The notes beneath the pieces are model-generated. The model made no database searches. It saw only the letters and a program-made list of their open reading frames with translations, and had not been told where the DNA came from. Positions 42,846-51,543 of a DNA stretch of 64,000 nucleotides are shown here, piece by piece (position 1 is the first letter of the stretch; the number at the start of each line of letters is the position of its first letter). The position numbers and the translations under genes were made by a program. Source of the stretch: Bacillota bacterium (GTDB lineage Bacteria > Bacillota > Clostridia > Acetivibrionales > DSM-1351); NCBI GenBank assembly GCA_023390335.1, contig JAEWCZ010000066.1, forward strand, positions 1-64,000, in the 5' to 3' direction.

Positions 42846-45704
42846 ATGCAAAAAAACAAGGCACCAAAGAGGTTTTTATCATTAATTCTTTCTTTCGTAA
42901 TTGTGTTATGCAGTATTATCACTATTACAGTATCACCAATGGCTGTTTCTGCTGCAACGCAGGCAGTCTATTACGTATCACCAACCGGAAGTGACAGTAA
43001 CCCCGGAACAATTGACCAACCATTTCAGACAATCACAAAAGCCAGAGATGTAGTACGTACCATAAACCAAAATATGACCGGTGACATTTATGTTTATTTA
43101 AGAGGGGGAGACTATCGCTTAGCCAGTACCGTTACTTTTGGGCCTGAGGATTCAGGTACAAACGGATTCAGGATATTTTACCAAGCGTATCAGGGTGAAA
43201 AGCCTGTTTTAAACGGTGCAACAAAGGTTACAGGGTGGACTCAATATAATGGCAATATATATAAGGCTACCTTGAACCGCAGTACCAAATTGAGATATCT
43301 TTTTGTAAATGACAAGAGAGCTCAAATGACCAAAAAAACCGTGAAAGCTCAAGGCGGGTATGGAACTTACACAGTTACAAAAGGACAGGCTAGCTGGGCT
43401 TGGACAAGCGGCAGCAATAGTGACGGAGTAAAGTACAACACATCTGATGTACCTGAAATCACAAGCAATAAGGACGACCTTGAAATAGTAAATGGTTCAA
43501 CTTGGAACGAAAATATTGTTTGTACAAGGGATGTTATTACCTCTGGTACTTCCAGAGTACTTCTTTTACAGCAGCCCTATGGAGCAATAGCGCAACTTCC
43601 CGGTTGGGGTGCAGCTTTCACCACTACCAGTACTCATACAATTTACAATGCATTTGAGTTTTTGAATTCACCGGGACAATTCTATTTTAACAAAACTACA
43701 AAAACTCTTTATTATTATGCTCGCCAAGGTGAGGACATGGCAACTGCCGATGTTGAGGCCCCTGTTTTAGAGAAGCTGATTGACATTTCAGGGAAATCAA
43801 ACACAAACAGAGTCAAGAATATAACCTTCCAGGGCATTACCTTTGCAAATACTGATTGGAATCTTATTAAAGTAGGGGATTCATACGGAAGAACAACTTG
43901 CCAGAGTGCAGACGGATTTATAGCATATTATAATGGTAATTGGCATGACACCAAATACACTCTTCTGGATACATATCCGGGTATGATAAGCGTAAGCAGC
44001 AGTGATTCAATCAACTTTACAGGAAATGTTATAAAGCACAGTGCTGCTGACGGAATTACCATGGTAAACGATGTTATAAATTCAAATCTCATAGGTAATT
44101 ACATTTACGACATCACATCAAGTGGTATCACGGTAGGCCATCCACAACATGTATATTTAGGAGACGGCGGAGAACACCAGAAGTATGCTCCGGGTGTAGA
44201 AGGTATTTGTACCAATGTTGTAATAAACAATAATATGCTGTGGGATTGCAGTACTGCTCCCGGATTCGGGGGATGCGCCGGTGTAACGGCATTCTTTGTA
44301 AACAAGCTCAAAGTTACGAATAACACAGTCCATACTACCGGTTATAATGGTATCACACTAGGGTGGGGATGGTGTAATTTCCTTGACTCAAATACCTGTA
44401 AGGACAACGTAATAAATAATAATCGTATATATAATGCATTAAACAGACTCCATGACAGCGGAGCAATATATACAATAGGGCAAATGCCTTATACGACAAT
44501 AAATGAGAATTATGTCAAGGGCATTCCCGATAATTCAACTGGACCTACTTACGGTTTGCATAATGATGAAGGAAGTGCATACATAACTGAAAATGATAAT
44601 GTACTTGATATAAGTCCGGGTGTAACATATACAATTAACTGTGAGGATTACGGACAAAAACACGACCTAACAATACTTAGAACCTATGCGACGGTTAATA
44701 AAATGGGTAAAAACCCTCCAAGCAGTACAATTGATACACCTATTGTAGTTTCGGATAATGTATGGCCTTTAGCACAGTACAATATAGCTTTGAACGCAGG
44801 AGTTCAGGAAGCATACAGAAGTATTCTTCCAAGTAATTTGTTCCCTGTTCAGGACTATGTATTCCCTGCAAGCTGTGCCACAAAATGTGGATCTAATTTG
44901 AACATAAGAAGCAGTGGTAATGCAGCAAATACAGTATGGTTTGCCCCTTCAGGAACAACAAAATTTGTTGCTGGGCCAACTATGACCAAGGCTTCAGGAA
45001 CTGCTACATCAATTGTAACACCTGAAACAGCAGGGACATACAAATTATTTGTAGTTGATTCGTCAGGTACTAAGATAGGTGAATCGAATTCGCTGCTAAG
45101 AGTTAGCGGTTCGGCTTCACAAATTGAAGCTGAAAGTTTCTCCTCACAATCTGGAGTTCAAACTGAAAACTGCAGCGAAGGCGGTCAGGACGTAGGATAT
45201 ATTGAAAATGGAGATTACACAGTTTACAACAATTTTGATTTCAAAAATGGAGTTACAGGTTTCAAAGCCAGAGTAGCCAGTGGTGCCAGCGGAGGGAATA
45301 TTGAAATAAGGCTGGACAGTATTACAGGGCCTTTAGTAGGAACGTGTCCGGTGACATCCACGGGAGGTTGGCAGACCTGGGCTGATGCTACATGCACTGT
45401 CAGCGGTGCCAGCGGAATACACAATTTGTATCTTAAATATACCGGAGGGAGCGGATACATATTCAACCTTAACTGGTTTCAGTTTACAGGCGGAGTAACA
45501 CCTCCTGTTGTACTTACAGGAGATGTCAATGGAGATGGTAGCGTGGATGCAACAGACTATGCGCTGGTGAAAAAGTACCTTCTCGGTTTAATTGATGATT
45601 TCCCTGTAGAAAATGACCTTGAAGCGGGTGACCTGAGTAAGGATGGTGTAATCGATGCAATCGATTTGGCACTGTTTAAGAAAAATCTGTTAAGCGGGAT
45701 ATAG
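42846..45704 (+). CDS. Cellulosomal parallel beta-helix enzyme (GH141-like) with CBM6 and dockerin
   Basis: This 952-residue secreted protein has a signal peptide (cleavage near AVSA, residue 36), a long right-handed beta-helix (about 40-640) beginning YYVSPTGSDSNPGT and YVYLRGGDYRL, an Ig-like or linker region (about 680-755), a CBM6 (759-883; EGGQDVGYIENGDY, NIEIRLDS, FNLNWFQF) and a type I dockerin (890-952; DVNGDGSVDATD and DLSKDGVIDAID). The N-terminal pattern resembles GH141 proteins such as clostridial xylanases and fucosidases, but pectin- or uronide-active beta-helix enzymes are alternatives. AGGAGG precedes the ATG. It probably acts on xylan or side chains, bound to the cellulosome through its dockerin. 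Confidence 0.85.
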   Translation: MQKNKAPKRFLSLILSFVIVLCSIITITVSPMAVSAATQAVYYVSPTGSDSNPGTIDQPFQTITKARDVVRTINQNMTGDIYVYLRGGDYRLASTVTFGPEDSGTNGFRIFYQAYQGEKPVLNGATKVTGWTQYNGNIYKATLNRSTKLRYLFVNDKRAQMTKKTVKAQGGYGTYTVTKGQASWAWTSGSNSDGVKYNTSDVPEITSNKDDLEIVNGSTWNENIVCTRDVITSGTSRVLLLQQPYGAIAQLPGWGAAFTTTSTHTIYNAFEFLNSPGQFYFNKTTKTLYYYARQGEDMATADVEAPVLEKLIDISGKSNTNRVKNITFQGITFANTDWNLIKVGDSYGRTTCQSADGFIAYYNGNWHDTKYTLLDTYPGMISVSSSDSINFTGNVIKHSAADGITMVNDVINSNLIGNYIYDITSSGITVGHPQHVYLGDGGEHQKYAPGVEGICTNVVINNNMLWDCSTAPGFGGCAGVTAFFVNKLKVTNNTVHTTGYNGITLGWGWCNFLDSNTCKDNVINNNRIYNALNRLHDSGAIYTIGQMPYTTINENYVKGIPDNSTGPTYGLHNDEGSAYITENDNVLDISPGVTYTINCEDYGQKHDLTILRTYATVNKMGKNPPSSTIDTPIVVSDNVWPLAQYNIALNAGVQEAYRSILPSNLFPVQDYVFPASCATKCGSNLNIRSSGNAANTVWFAPSGTTKFVAGPTMTKASGTATSIVTPETAGTYKLFVVDSSGTKIGESNSLLRVSGSASQIEAESFSSQSGVQTENCSEGGQDVGYIENGDYTVYNNFDFKNGVTGFKARVASGASGGNIEIRLDSITGPLVGTCPVTSTGGWQTWADATCTVSGASGIHNLYLKYTGGSGYIFNLNWFQFTGGVTPPVVLTGDVNGDGSVDATDYALVKKYLLGLIDDFPVENDLEAGDLSKDGVIDAIDLALFKKNLLSGI

Positions 45705-45729
45705 AAAACATCAGAGTATAAAATTTAAT

Positions 45730-45759
45730 GGGGTTGTTGCAAAATTTTGCAACAGCCCC
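45730..45759 (+). terminator. Perfect-type palindrome after the beta-helix gene, related to foldback element ends
   Basis: GGGGTTGTTGCAAAA and TTTTGCAACAGCCCC form a 15-pair stem with no loop spacer beyond the AAAA/TTTT centre and one G-U pair. It follows the stop by 25 bases and can serve as a terminator. Fourteen of the bases are identical to the terminal repeats of the 144-bp element at 50111, so it may be a minimal, deleted copy. Confidence 0.7.
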
Positions 45760-45885
45760 ATTTCTTATTCACATATACTCCATTTCCAAAAACATTTACT
45801 ATTTACCAATAATAGGATAATATTTTAATAAAAGTATCGGTAGAAGAAATACTTAGCCGATAAATCTGAATTTTGGAGAATTGAT

Positions 45886-46269
45886 ATGAAGATTGAACAT
45901 GTTGCACTGTATGTAAATGATTTAGAAAACGCAAAGGATTTTTTCATTAAATATTTTAATGCTAAAGCAAACGATGAATATTATAACGAAAAGACGGGTT
46001 TTAAGTCATACTTCTTGAAATTTGACGATGGGGCACGGCTAGAAATAATGAATAGCCCCGATATGTCTGATATAGATAAATGCTTAAACAGGACCGGTTA
46101 TATTCATGTAGCTATTAGCGTTGGGAGTAAGGAAAAGGTTGATATCTTGACAAACAAATTAAAAAATGATGGGTTTGAGGTTACTAGTGAACCAAGAATA
46201 ACAGGCGATGGTTATTACGAAAGTTGTATTGTTGGATTTGAAGGAAATCAAATTGAAATAACTTTATAA
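45886..46269 (+). CDS. VOC-family (glyoxalase/bleomycin-resistance fold) protein
   Basis: This 127-residue protein has the two-repeat vicinal oxygen chelate fold: KIEHVALYVNDLENAKDFF at the start, RLEIMNSP in the middle and GFEGNQIEITL at the end. His4, Glu53-type, His93-type and Glu positions are in the usual metal-site places. Members include glyoxalase I and small-molecule resistance proteins; the substrate is unknown. It lies alone between two dockerin genes, with GGAG before the ATG. Confidence 0.85.
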   Translation: MKIEHVALYVNDLENAKDFFIKYFNAKANDEYYNEKTGFKSYFLKFDDGARLEIMNSPDMSDIDKCLNRTGYIHVAISVGSKEKVDILTNKLKNDGFEVTSEPRITGDGYYESCIVGFEGNQIEITL

Positions 46270-46327
46270 ACGTAACACTTGGCACGGGATGTGTTTTAAT
46301 AAAAATTAGAGGTAGAGGGGGATTTAT

Positions 46328-47638
46328 ATGTTTAAAAAGGCATTATTGCTAACGGTTGTGATTAGCAATATAGTTGTTGGGACAATGACCACGGGAACAG
46401 TGGCTGCTGCGCAAATGGTAGAACCCATGGATGGGGAAACAGCTTCAGTGGCATCAACGGCTACCAGTTATATTAAATATGGTGATGTTAACATGGACGA
46501 TGCAGTTGATTCGGTGGATCTGGCATTACTAAAGGCGTATCTCTTAGGTAAATCAAGTACTATGCCCAATCTCGCAGCTGCGGATGTTACAGGTGACGGT
46601 ACTGTTGATGCACTTGATTACGCTATACTTAAAAAGTATCTTTTGGGCTTAATTACTACACTGCCTGCTGATGCTATTGATAGCAGCGGTAAAATCCTTA
46701 TTCCCCATGGATCATGGACGTGTGGAATGGCTGCTGGAATACCACAGCCTGAAAAAGGAATACTCGTTTTTGAAACTACCATGAAGCTACAGAATAGTTA
46801 TGATTTGGGAAAGACCCAATACGGACAGAGAAAAGTTTATGTAGTTCAAAACGGTAGTATAACCGGCACTAAAATACAAGGTTCTGTAATGTCGGGAGGA
46901 CTTGATTTTCAGCTGACTCTTTCAAATGGTGCAATGGAAATAGAACAACTATTAATGATAAAAGCCAATGATGGCGGTTATATTTATCTGAGAAGTGCCG
47001 GAACAGCCGTAAATGAGAATGATGTTAGGATGGTGTGGGATTTTGAGGCTCCAAATTCTAGCTCATACAATTGGCTTAATTCCGGTAAATATGTAGGCAG
47101 ACGTATTATAGACCCGGTCGCCGGAACAATGAAGATTAGTGTTTACGACGTTTCCAACCTAAATTTCACACCGGATTCCACGAATTCAGTAGTAGTAACT
47201 GAACCCAGCGATGTGCCAGACCAGCCGTGGGACTTTAGAAAGGCATCTTCTGAGAGAAACGGTAATAAATTTATAACAGAGGCAGTCAGTCTTGGGGCAA
47301 GTCAATCGGTAGGAGCAAGCAAGAGAGGGAGCAGAAACATTATTCCTATAACAGGAGGAACTGTGACTGGAAATTTAACAGCTAAGATTTTACCGGCAGG
47401 TGCTGATTATCAGAACCTATCCAATCCTATGACAATTGATGCCAGATATCTTTGGCAAACCGATGACGGAGAAATCATTATTGTTAGAAATGGAGGTCAA
47501 TTTGGATCTCTTGTACCTACTTTTGAAGTTCGGGCCGACAGTAAATACTCCTACTTGAATCAAAAGTTATATTTGAGCTCAGATCCCGGTGGTGAAGCAG
47601 GTGGTCTTTCAATTACGTTCTACGAAAGTATAAAATAG
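46328..47638 (+). CDS. Dockerin protein with two DUF3237-like domains
   Basis: This 436-residue secreted protein has a signal peptide (about 1-28), an N-terminal type I dockerin (49-113; YGDVNMDDAVDSVDLALLKAYLLG and DVTGDGTVDALDYAILKKYLLG) and two repeats of about 150 residues. The second (about 310-436; GGTVTGNLTAKILPAGADYQ, IDARYLWQTDDGEIIIVRNGG) matches DUF3237, and the first (about 145-275) has the same pattern (QNGSITGTKIQG, GLDFQL, IKANDGGYIYLRSAG) but is more diverged. The first dockerin loop (DVNMDDAVDSVD) has Asp where Gly is usual. The dockerin should recruit it to the cellulosome. No activity is known to me for this combination; it may be a new carbohydrate-active protein. AGAGGGGG precedes the ATG. 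Confidence 0.82.
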   Translation: MFKKALLLTVVISNIVVGTMTTGTVAAAQMVEPMDGETASVASTATSYIKYGDVNMDDAVDSVDLALLKAYLLGKSSTMPNLAAADVTGDGTVDALDYAILKKYLLGLITTLPADAIDSSGKILIPHGSWTCGMAAGIPQPEKGILVFETTMKLQNSYDLGKTQYGQRKVYVVQNGSITGTKIQGSVMSGGLDFQLTLSNGAMEIEQLLMIKANDGGYIYLRSAGTAVNENDVRMVWDFEAPNSSSYNWLNSGKYVGRRIIDPVAGTMKISVYDVSNLNFTPDSTNSVVVTEPSDVPDQPWDFRKASSERNGNKFITEAVSLGASQSVGASKRGSRNIIPITGGTVTGNLTAKILPAGADYQNLSNPMTIDARYLWQTDDGEIIIVRNGGQFGSLVPTFEVRADSKYSYLNQKLYLSSDPGGEAGGLSITFYESIK

Positions 47639-47654
47639 ATAAAGAAATTTAGTG

Positions 47655-48422
47655 TTAGCTTTTTATTGAATTGCGGAAGGCACTTGGTGTGCAGCCTGTA
47701 ATTTTATGAAACTGTCTGACAAAATGTTCTACATTATTATATCCGCAAAGCACCGCTATTTCTGCAATCGTATGTGGACTGTGGATTAGCTGATCTTTTG
47801 CAAAACGAATACGACAGTTTATTACGTCGTTCATGCAGGAGACACCAAAAGTTGATTTGTATAATGCTTGCAGATAGCCTGGACTTAAGTGCAGGCTATC
47901 TGCCATAGCAGGTACACTCCAACTATAGCCCGGATTGTTATGAATATTTCTGCGCAATTCCAAAATTGACTGAAACTGGCTGAAGTTTTTAGTGTGTGTG
48001 GAGGCTTCGTGTAGTTTGATAAATAATAATTTAAGCAAATAATCAATAGTAAGTTCCCTATAGCTGTTGCTTAAAGTATTTTCTGCTACAAGTAATTGAA
48101 ACAGTTTGTGGCAATACCCCGGATCAGACAATGGGAATGGAATGCCCAGAGGAATTGAAGCTTCAATAAGATATGGCTCAGCGGAATCAAATCGAACCCA
48201 ATCATTAGCATATCTGTCTGAACAGGCTCTATAAAGTATTTTATGATGCGGAGGGTATAGAACTGCACTGTTTGCAGGGTATTCTGTCATTTGTCCATCT
48301 ACCCAGAATTGCGCCGGAGTCTGTGTAAGTACCAACAGCCAACAATCATGCCCTCCCGGCATATCAAAAACAAAGTTTTCAGAGTGAGTGGCATCGTATT
48401 CCACATAATATATATGTGCCAT
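47655..48422 (-). CDS. AraC-family transcriptional regulator
   Basis: The ATG at 48422 follows GGAG by 7 bases; a TTG four codons upstream lies on top of that site. The 255-residue protein has an N-terminal cupin-like sensor (about 1-150, VLYPPHHKILYRA) and a C-terminal AraC double helix-turn-helix (about 165-255; SVPAMADSLHLSPGYLQALYKSTFG and AEIAVLCGYNNVEHFVRQFHKITG). It is divergent from the GH43 gene, with 244 bases between them, and is the likely sugar-responsive regulator of it. Confidence 0.9.
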   Translation of the reverse strand: MAHIYYVEYDATHSENFVFDMPGGHDCWLLVLTQTPAQFWVDGQMTEYPANSAVLYPPHHKILYRACSDRYANDWVRFDSAEPYLIEASIPLGIPFPLSDPGYCHKLFQLLVAENTLSNSYRELTIDYLLKLLFIKLHEASTHTKNFSQFQSILELRRNIHNNPGYSWSVPAMADSLHLSPGYLQALYKSTFGVSCMNDVINCRIRFAKDQLIHSPHTIAEIAVLCGYNNVEHFVRQFHKITGCTPSAFRNSIKS

Positions 48423-48477
48423 TTCTTTCTCCAATCTTAGAATAAATCAATTTTATCTTAGTATATATCATTGTTTT

Positions 48478-48485
48478 AACCGGTT
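48478..48485. promoter_or_regulatory. AACCGGTT palindrome in the AraC/GH43 intergenic region
   Basis: A perfect eight-base palindrome within TTTTAACCGGTTCAAT lies between the divergent AraC and GH43 genes. It has a CG centre as in LacI-type sites. It may be an operator, but it is short and occurs once. Confidence 0.3.
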
Positions 48486-48666
48486 CAATATTTTACAATT
48501 TTGTTGATATAGCTGTGTAGCTAAAGCACACGGCATATTAACATTAGCTTCCGAGTGTTTTTACAATTATTTAAAATTATCAACTAGAGTAGCACTTACT
48601 TATATAATGTTGTAACGAAATGTAAAGATTATAAGTATTAAAAATCATAGCAAAGGAAGGTAAATA

Positions 48667-50088
48667 ATGATGGTGAAAAAGCAAGGTTTAAACCCATATC
48701 TCCCGTCATGGGAATATATTCCTGATGCAGAACCTCATGTTTTTAATGGAAGAGTCTATATCTACGGCTCACATGATCGTTTTAACGGTCATGCATACTG
48801 CTTGAATGACTATGTATGCTGGTCGGCACCTGTTGAGGAGTTGGCTGATTGGCGATACGAAGGTGTCATTTATATAAAGACAGATGATCCGCTGAATCCC
48901 GACGGCAGTGCGTGTCTTTATGCACCTGACGTTACTCAAGGACCTGATGGACGCTATTATCTTTACTATGTACTTGATAAGGTTTCCGTTGTTTCGGTAG
49001 CAGTTTGTGATACTCCTGCAGGCAAATATGAATTCTATGGATATGTACATTATGCCGATGGAACACGCCTTGGTGAAAAAGAGGGCGATCAGCCACAATT
49101 TGATCCCGGTGTGTTGACAGAAGGAGATACAACCTATCTGTATACCGGCTTTTGCGGAAAAGGTGATAAATCAAGAAAAGGTCCTATGGCAACGGTGCTT
49201 GGGGCAGATATGCTTACGATAATAGAAAACCCTGTGTTTATAGCACCAAGTGAGCCTTACAGTGCAGGCAGCGGATATGAAGGACATGAGTTCTTTGAAG
49301 CTCCTTCTATTCGTAAGAGAGGAGATACCTATTATTTTATTTATTCCTCCATTGTTTATCATGAATTGTGTTACGCTACCAGCAAATATCCAACAAAGGG
49401 CTTTGTTTATCGTGGTGTAATTGTGAGCAACAGTGATCTTCATATTGATACTTACAAGCCGGCGCAAAAACCAATGTTTTATGGTGCCAATAACCATGGC
49501 AGTATCTGTGAAATAAATGACAAGTGGTACATTTTTTATCATAGACACACCAATGGTACGAATTTCAGCCGTCAGGCCTGTGCTGAACCCATTACATTAC
49601 TTGAAGATGGCTCGATTCCTCAGGCGGAGATGACCTCTTGCGGCTTAAATGGTGGGCCTCTTGCTGGACACGGTGAATACCCTGCATATCTGGCATGTAA
49701 TCTGTTCTACAAGGAAGAATCCGTTTATACAGATTGGACCGGAGCATGGATGGATCATCAATTCCCGAAGATTACTCAAGATGGAAGAGATGGGGATGAA
49801 GAGATAGGCTATATCGCTAATATGAAGGATTCTGCTACAGCCGGGTTCAAATATTTTGACTGCAAGGGCATTAAGAAAGTCAAAATCAAGGTTCGTGGAT
49901 ATTGCATCGGTGAATTCCATATAAAAACAGCCTGGAACGGAGAGGTTCTTGGAAAGATACCTGTAGTATTTTCTAATATATGGAAGGAGTATTCTGCTGA
50001 TATTGAGATACCGGAAGGTGTAAATGCATTATACTTCTCATATGCAGGATCGGGCAGTGCAAGTTTGGCTTCCTTTACATTAGAATAA
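48667..50088 (+). CDS. Cytoplasmic GH43 glycosidase with C-terminal CBM6-like domain
   Basis: This 473-residue protein lacks a signal peptide. The N-terminal five-bladed propeller (about 8-335) shows the GH43 triad: Asp20 in PDAEPHVFNGRVYIYGSHD (base), Asp146 in FDPGVL (pKa modulator) and Glu211 in HEFFEAPSIRKRG (acid). A jelly-roll domain follows (about 345-473; SYAGSGSASLASF end). GH43 enzymes of this arrangement release arabinose or xylose from oligosaccharides; being intracellular it should act on imported arabinoxylo-oligosaccharides. AAGGAAGG precedes the ATG. Regulation by the divergent AraC gene is likely. Confidence 0.9.
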   Translation: MMVKKQGLNPYLPSWEYIPDAEPHVFNGRVYIYGSHDRFNGHAYCLNDYVCWSAPVEELADWRYEGVIYIKTDDPLNPDGSACLYAPDVTQGPDGRYYLYYVLDKVSVVSVAVCDTPAGKYEFYGYVHYADGTRLGEKEGDQPQFDPGVLTEGDTTYLYTGFCGKGDKSRKGPMATVLGADMLTIIENPVFIAPSEPYSAGSGYEGHEFFEAPSIRKRGDTYYFIYSSIVYHELCYATSKYPTKGFVYRGVIVSNSDLHIDTYKPAQKPMFYGANNHGSICEINDKWYIFYHRHTNGTNFSRQACAEPITLLEDGSIPQAEMTSCGLNGGPLAGHGEYPAYLACNLFYKEESVYTDWTGAWMDHQFPKITQDGRDGDEEIGYIANMKDSATAGFKYFDCKGIKKVKIKVRGYCIGEFHIKTAWNGEVLGKIPVVFSNIWKEYSADIEIPEGVNALYFSYAGSGSASLASFTLE

Positions 50089-50110
50089 TATGTTATAAAT
50101 TCAACATAAA

Positions 50111-50254
50111 GGGCTGTTGCAAAATTAGTTTTTATCCTTTTAACCTGTACGCGAGTATAAATTGTATCAATGTAAGCTTGGAAGCAATCATTGATATAAT
50201 TTTATACGGGAGTATCGGTGTTAAAAAGAAAAATTTTATGTTTTGCAACAGCCC
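50111..50254. mobile_element. MITE-like foldback element, 144 bp
   Basis: The ends are 14-base perfect inverted repeats, GGGCTGTTGCAAAA (50111-50124) and TTTTGCAACAGCCC (50241-50254). Inside, the two halves continue as an imperfect inverted repeat to the centre: for example GAGTATAAATTGTATCAATG on the left against CATTGATATAATTTTATAC on the right. No ORF is present and no clear target-site duplication is seen. The ends share CTGTTGCAAA with the ends of IS6-type insertion sequences. It lies between the stops of convergent genes, where it may also act as a terminator (T run at 50256-50261). Confidence 0.65.
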
Positions 50255-50277
50255 GTTTTTTGCATATGTACTGAGGA

Positions 50278-51279
50278 TTAATTTAAAGCGTCTAATAAAT
50301 CTTGTACTGCCTTCTTTTCAATTTCGTACATTCTATGTAAAAAATCAATGACAGTGTTTAACTGCGCTTTGTTTTTAGTAGCATTATATTTCATTACTAC
50401 ATTTCGCTTATTTAAAGCTTCATTCTGTAAATTACGGAATACAGTAATTAAATCATCTCTCCTATCAATATATTTATTATCCATAAGGTATTCCAAGCGA
50501 GACACCATAACTTTTTTATGTTCATAGAGCAAATGGAAATGTTTAATATCACATGTTACATTATTATCATTTTTTAGGATACTCTCATAATGTTTTATTA
50601 ACTCACCATATACTGAAATACCGCTTGCACAATCGTTTGGTTTACCTAATGAACGGTAGTTGGCTGAAGTATTTTTAGAAAACAAATAATCAGATAATAG
50701 GTTTTTAACATTTTCCACATCGAATTCATACGATGGGTTATATGATTTACTATCCTTTGCTTTTATTAATATAATATCATTGGTTTTGTCAATAGAATTT
50801 AAGAAGCTGGATTCAAATTCAGAAAACCTAACACATGAGGGAGTATATTTAAAATTTTCATTATAACCTATTACATTAAATGTACTCTTATCTAAATCAT
50901 ATCCATAGATCATAATATCATGTCTGAAGTGTGCTTTCCTCACATATGCTAATCTCCCCGGTATAAAAAATTCATCAGTATAAGTAATTACATAATATCC
51001 TAGATTTATACTGGTTTTTATAAAATCAAAGATGTCAATATTGGATTTATATATAAATTCTAAATCCAAAATTCTGTAATCCAGTAATGGACATAAAACG
51101 GTGGTACCACATATTGGGTACGTAAGAAAGTTTAAAATCTTAACCTGTGAGTTAAATTCTAATTGTATATAGTTACTGAAAAACCATGAAGAGAAATCTT
51201 TGTGGGACATTGCAACAGTTAGCGTATAGGCATGATGTAAATAACAATTTATTGGCGGCTGTTGAAGTTCTAATTCCAT
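50278..51279 (-). CDS. Unrecognised protein, possible papain-fold (BtrH/C39-like)
   Basis: I do not recognise this 333-residue protein with certainty. There is no signal peptide or membrane helix. The N-terminal Cys12 in PINCYLHHAYTL, followed later by RHDIMIYGYDLDKSTFNVIGYN (His at about 118), has the Cys...His-x-hydrophobic-GYD layout of papain-fold proteins such as the BtrH N-terminal domain and C39 peptidases. These occur in natural-product clusters as acyl or peptide transfer enzymes. The C-terminal 150 residues are helical and charged. GAGGT precedes the ATG. It stands alone, convergent with the GH43 gene across the foldback element and divergent from the TetR operon. Confidence 0.5.
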   Translation of the reverse strand: MELELQQPPINCYLHHAYTLTVAMSHKDFSSWFFSNYIQLEFNSQVKILNFLTYPICGTTVLCPLLDYRILDLEFIYKSNIDIFDFIKTSINLGYYVITYTDEFFIPGRLAYVRKAHFRHDIMIYGYDLDKSTFNVIGYNENFKYTPSCVRFSEFESSFLNSIDKTNDIILIKAKDSKSYNPSYEFDVENVKNLLSDYLFSKNTSANYRSLGKPNDCASGISVYGELIKHYESILKNDNNVTCDIKHFHLLYEHKKVMVSRLEYLMDNKYIDRRDDLITVFRNLQNEALNKRNVVMKYNATKNKAQLNTVIDFLHRMYEIEKKAVQDLLDALN

Positions 51280-51472
51280 TTAAGTTACCTCACTTCTATT
51301 AAATTTTTATAGTTTTGTAAAAAAAATACCTTAATACTACTCTATGACATATTATTACATTAGTTGCCAATTATAGACAAATAATATCATAAATATATTT
51401 TTTTTTCAATAATGTTATTTTTTATTAAGTATTCTAATAGAAACTCGGAACTCCATTGAGGTGCCCTTTTTA

Positions 51473-51501
51473 TTGACAATTAACGAGAAAAAACATATAA
51501 T
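51473..51501 (+). promoter_or_regulatory. Consensus sigma-A promoter of the TetR operon
   Basis: TTGACA (51473-51478) and TATAAT (51496-51501) are separated by exactly 17 bases. The start codon of the TetR gene is 43 bases further on. Confidence 0.85.
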
Positions 51502-51523
51502 GAATTTGGGTTCAGTTCATTAT
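51497..51523. promoter_or_regulatory. Putative TetR operator overlapping the -10 box
   Basis: ATAATGAA (51497-51504) and TTCATTAT (51516-51523) are perfect inverted arms 11 bases apart. The left arm overlaps the -10 box, as expected for autorepression by the adjacent TetR-family protein. Confidence 0.65.
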
Positions 51524-51543
51524 GTAAGAGAAAGGGTAAACAC

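Noticed and set aside
46279..46295. Sigma-54-like promoter, TTGGCAC then GGGATGTG
   Set aside because: The -24 element fits, but the position of the -12 GC reads GT, and no enhancer-binding activator is nearby.
50111..50254. Complete insertion sequence of IS6 type
   Set aside because: The ends are similar, but the element is only 144 bp, encodes no transposase and shows no clear target duplication.
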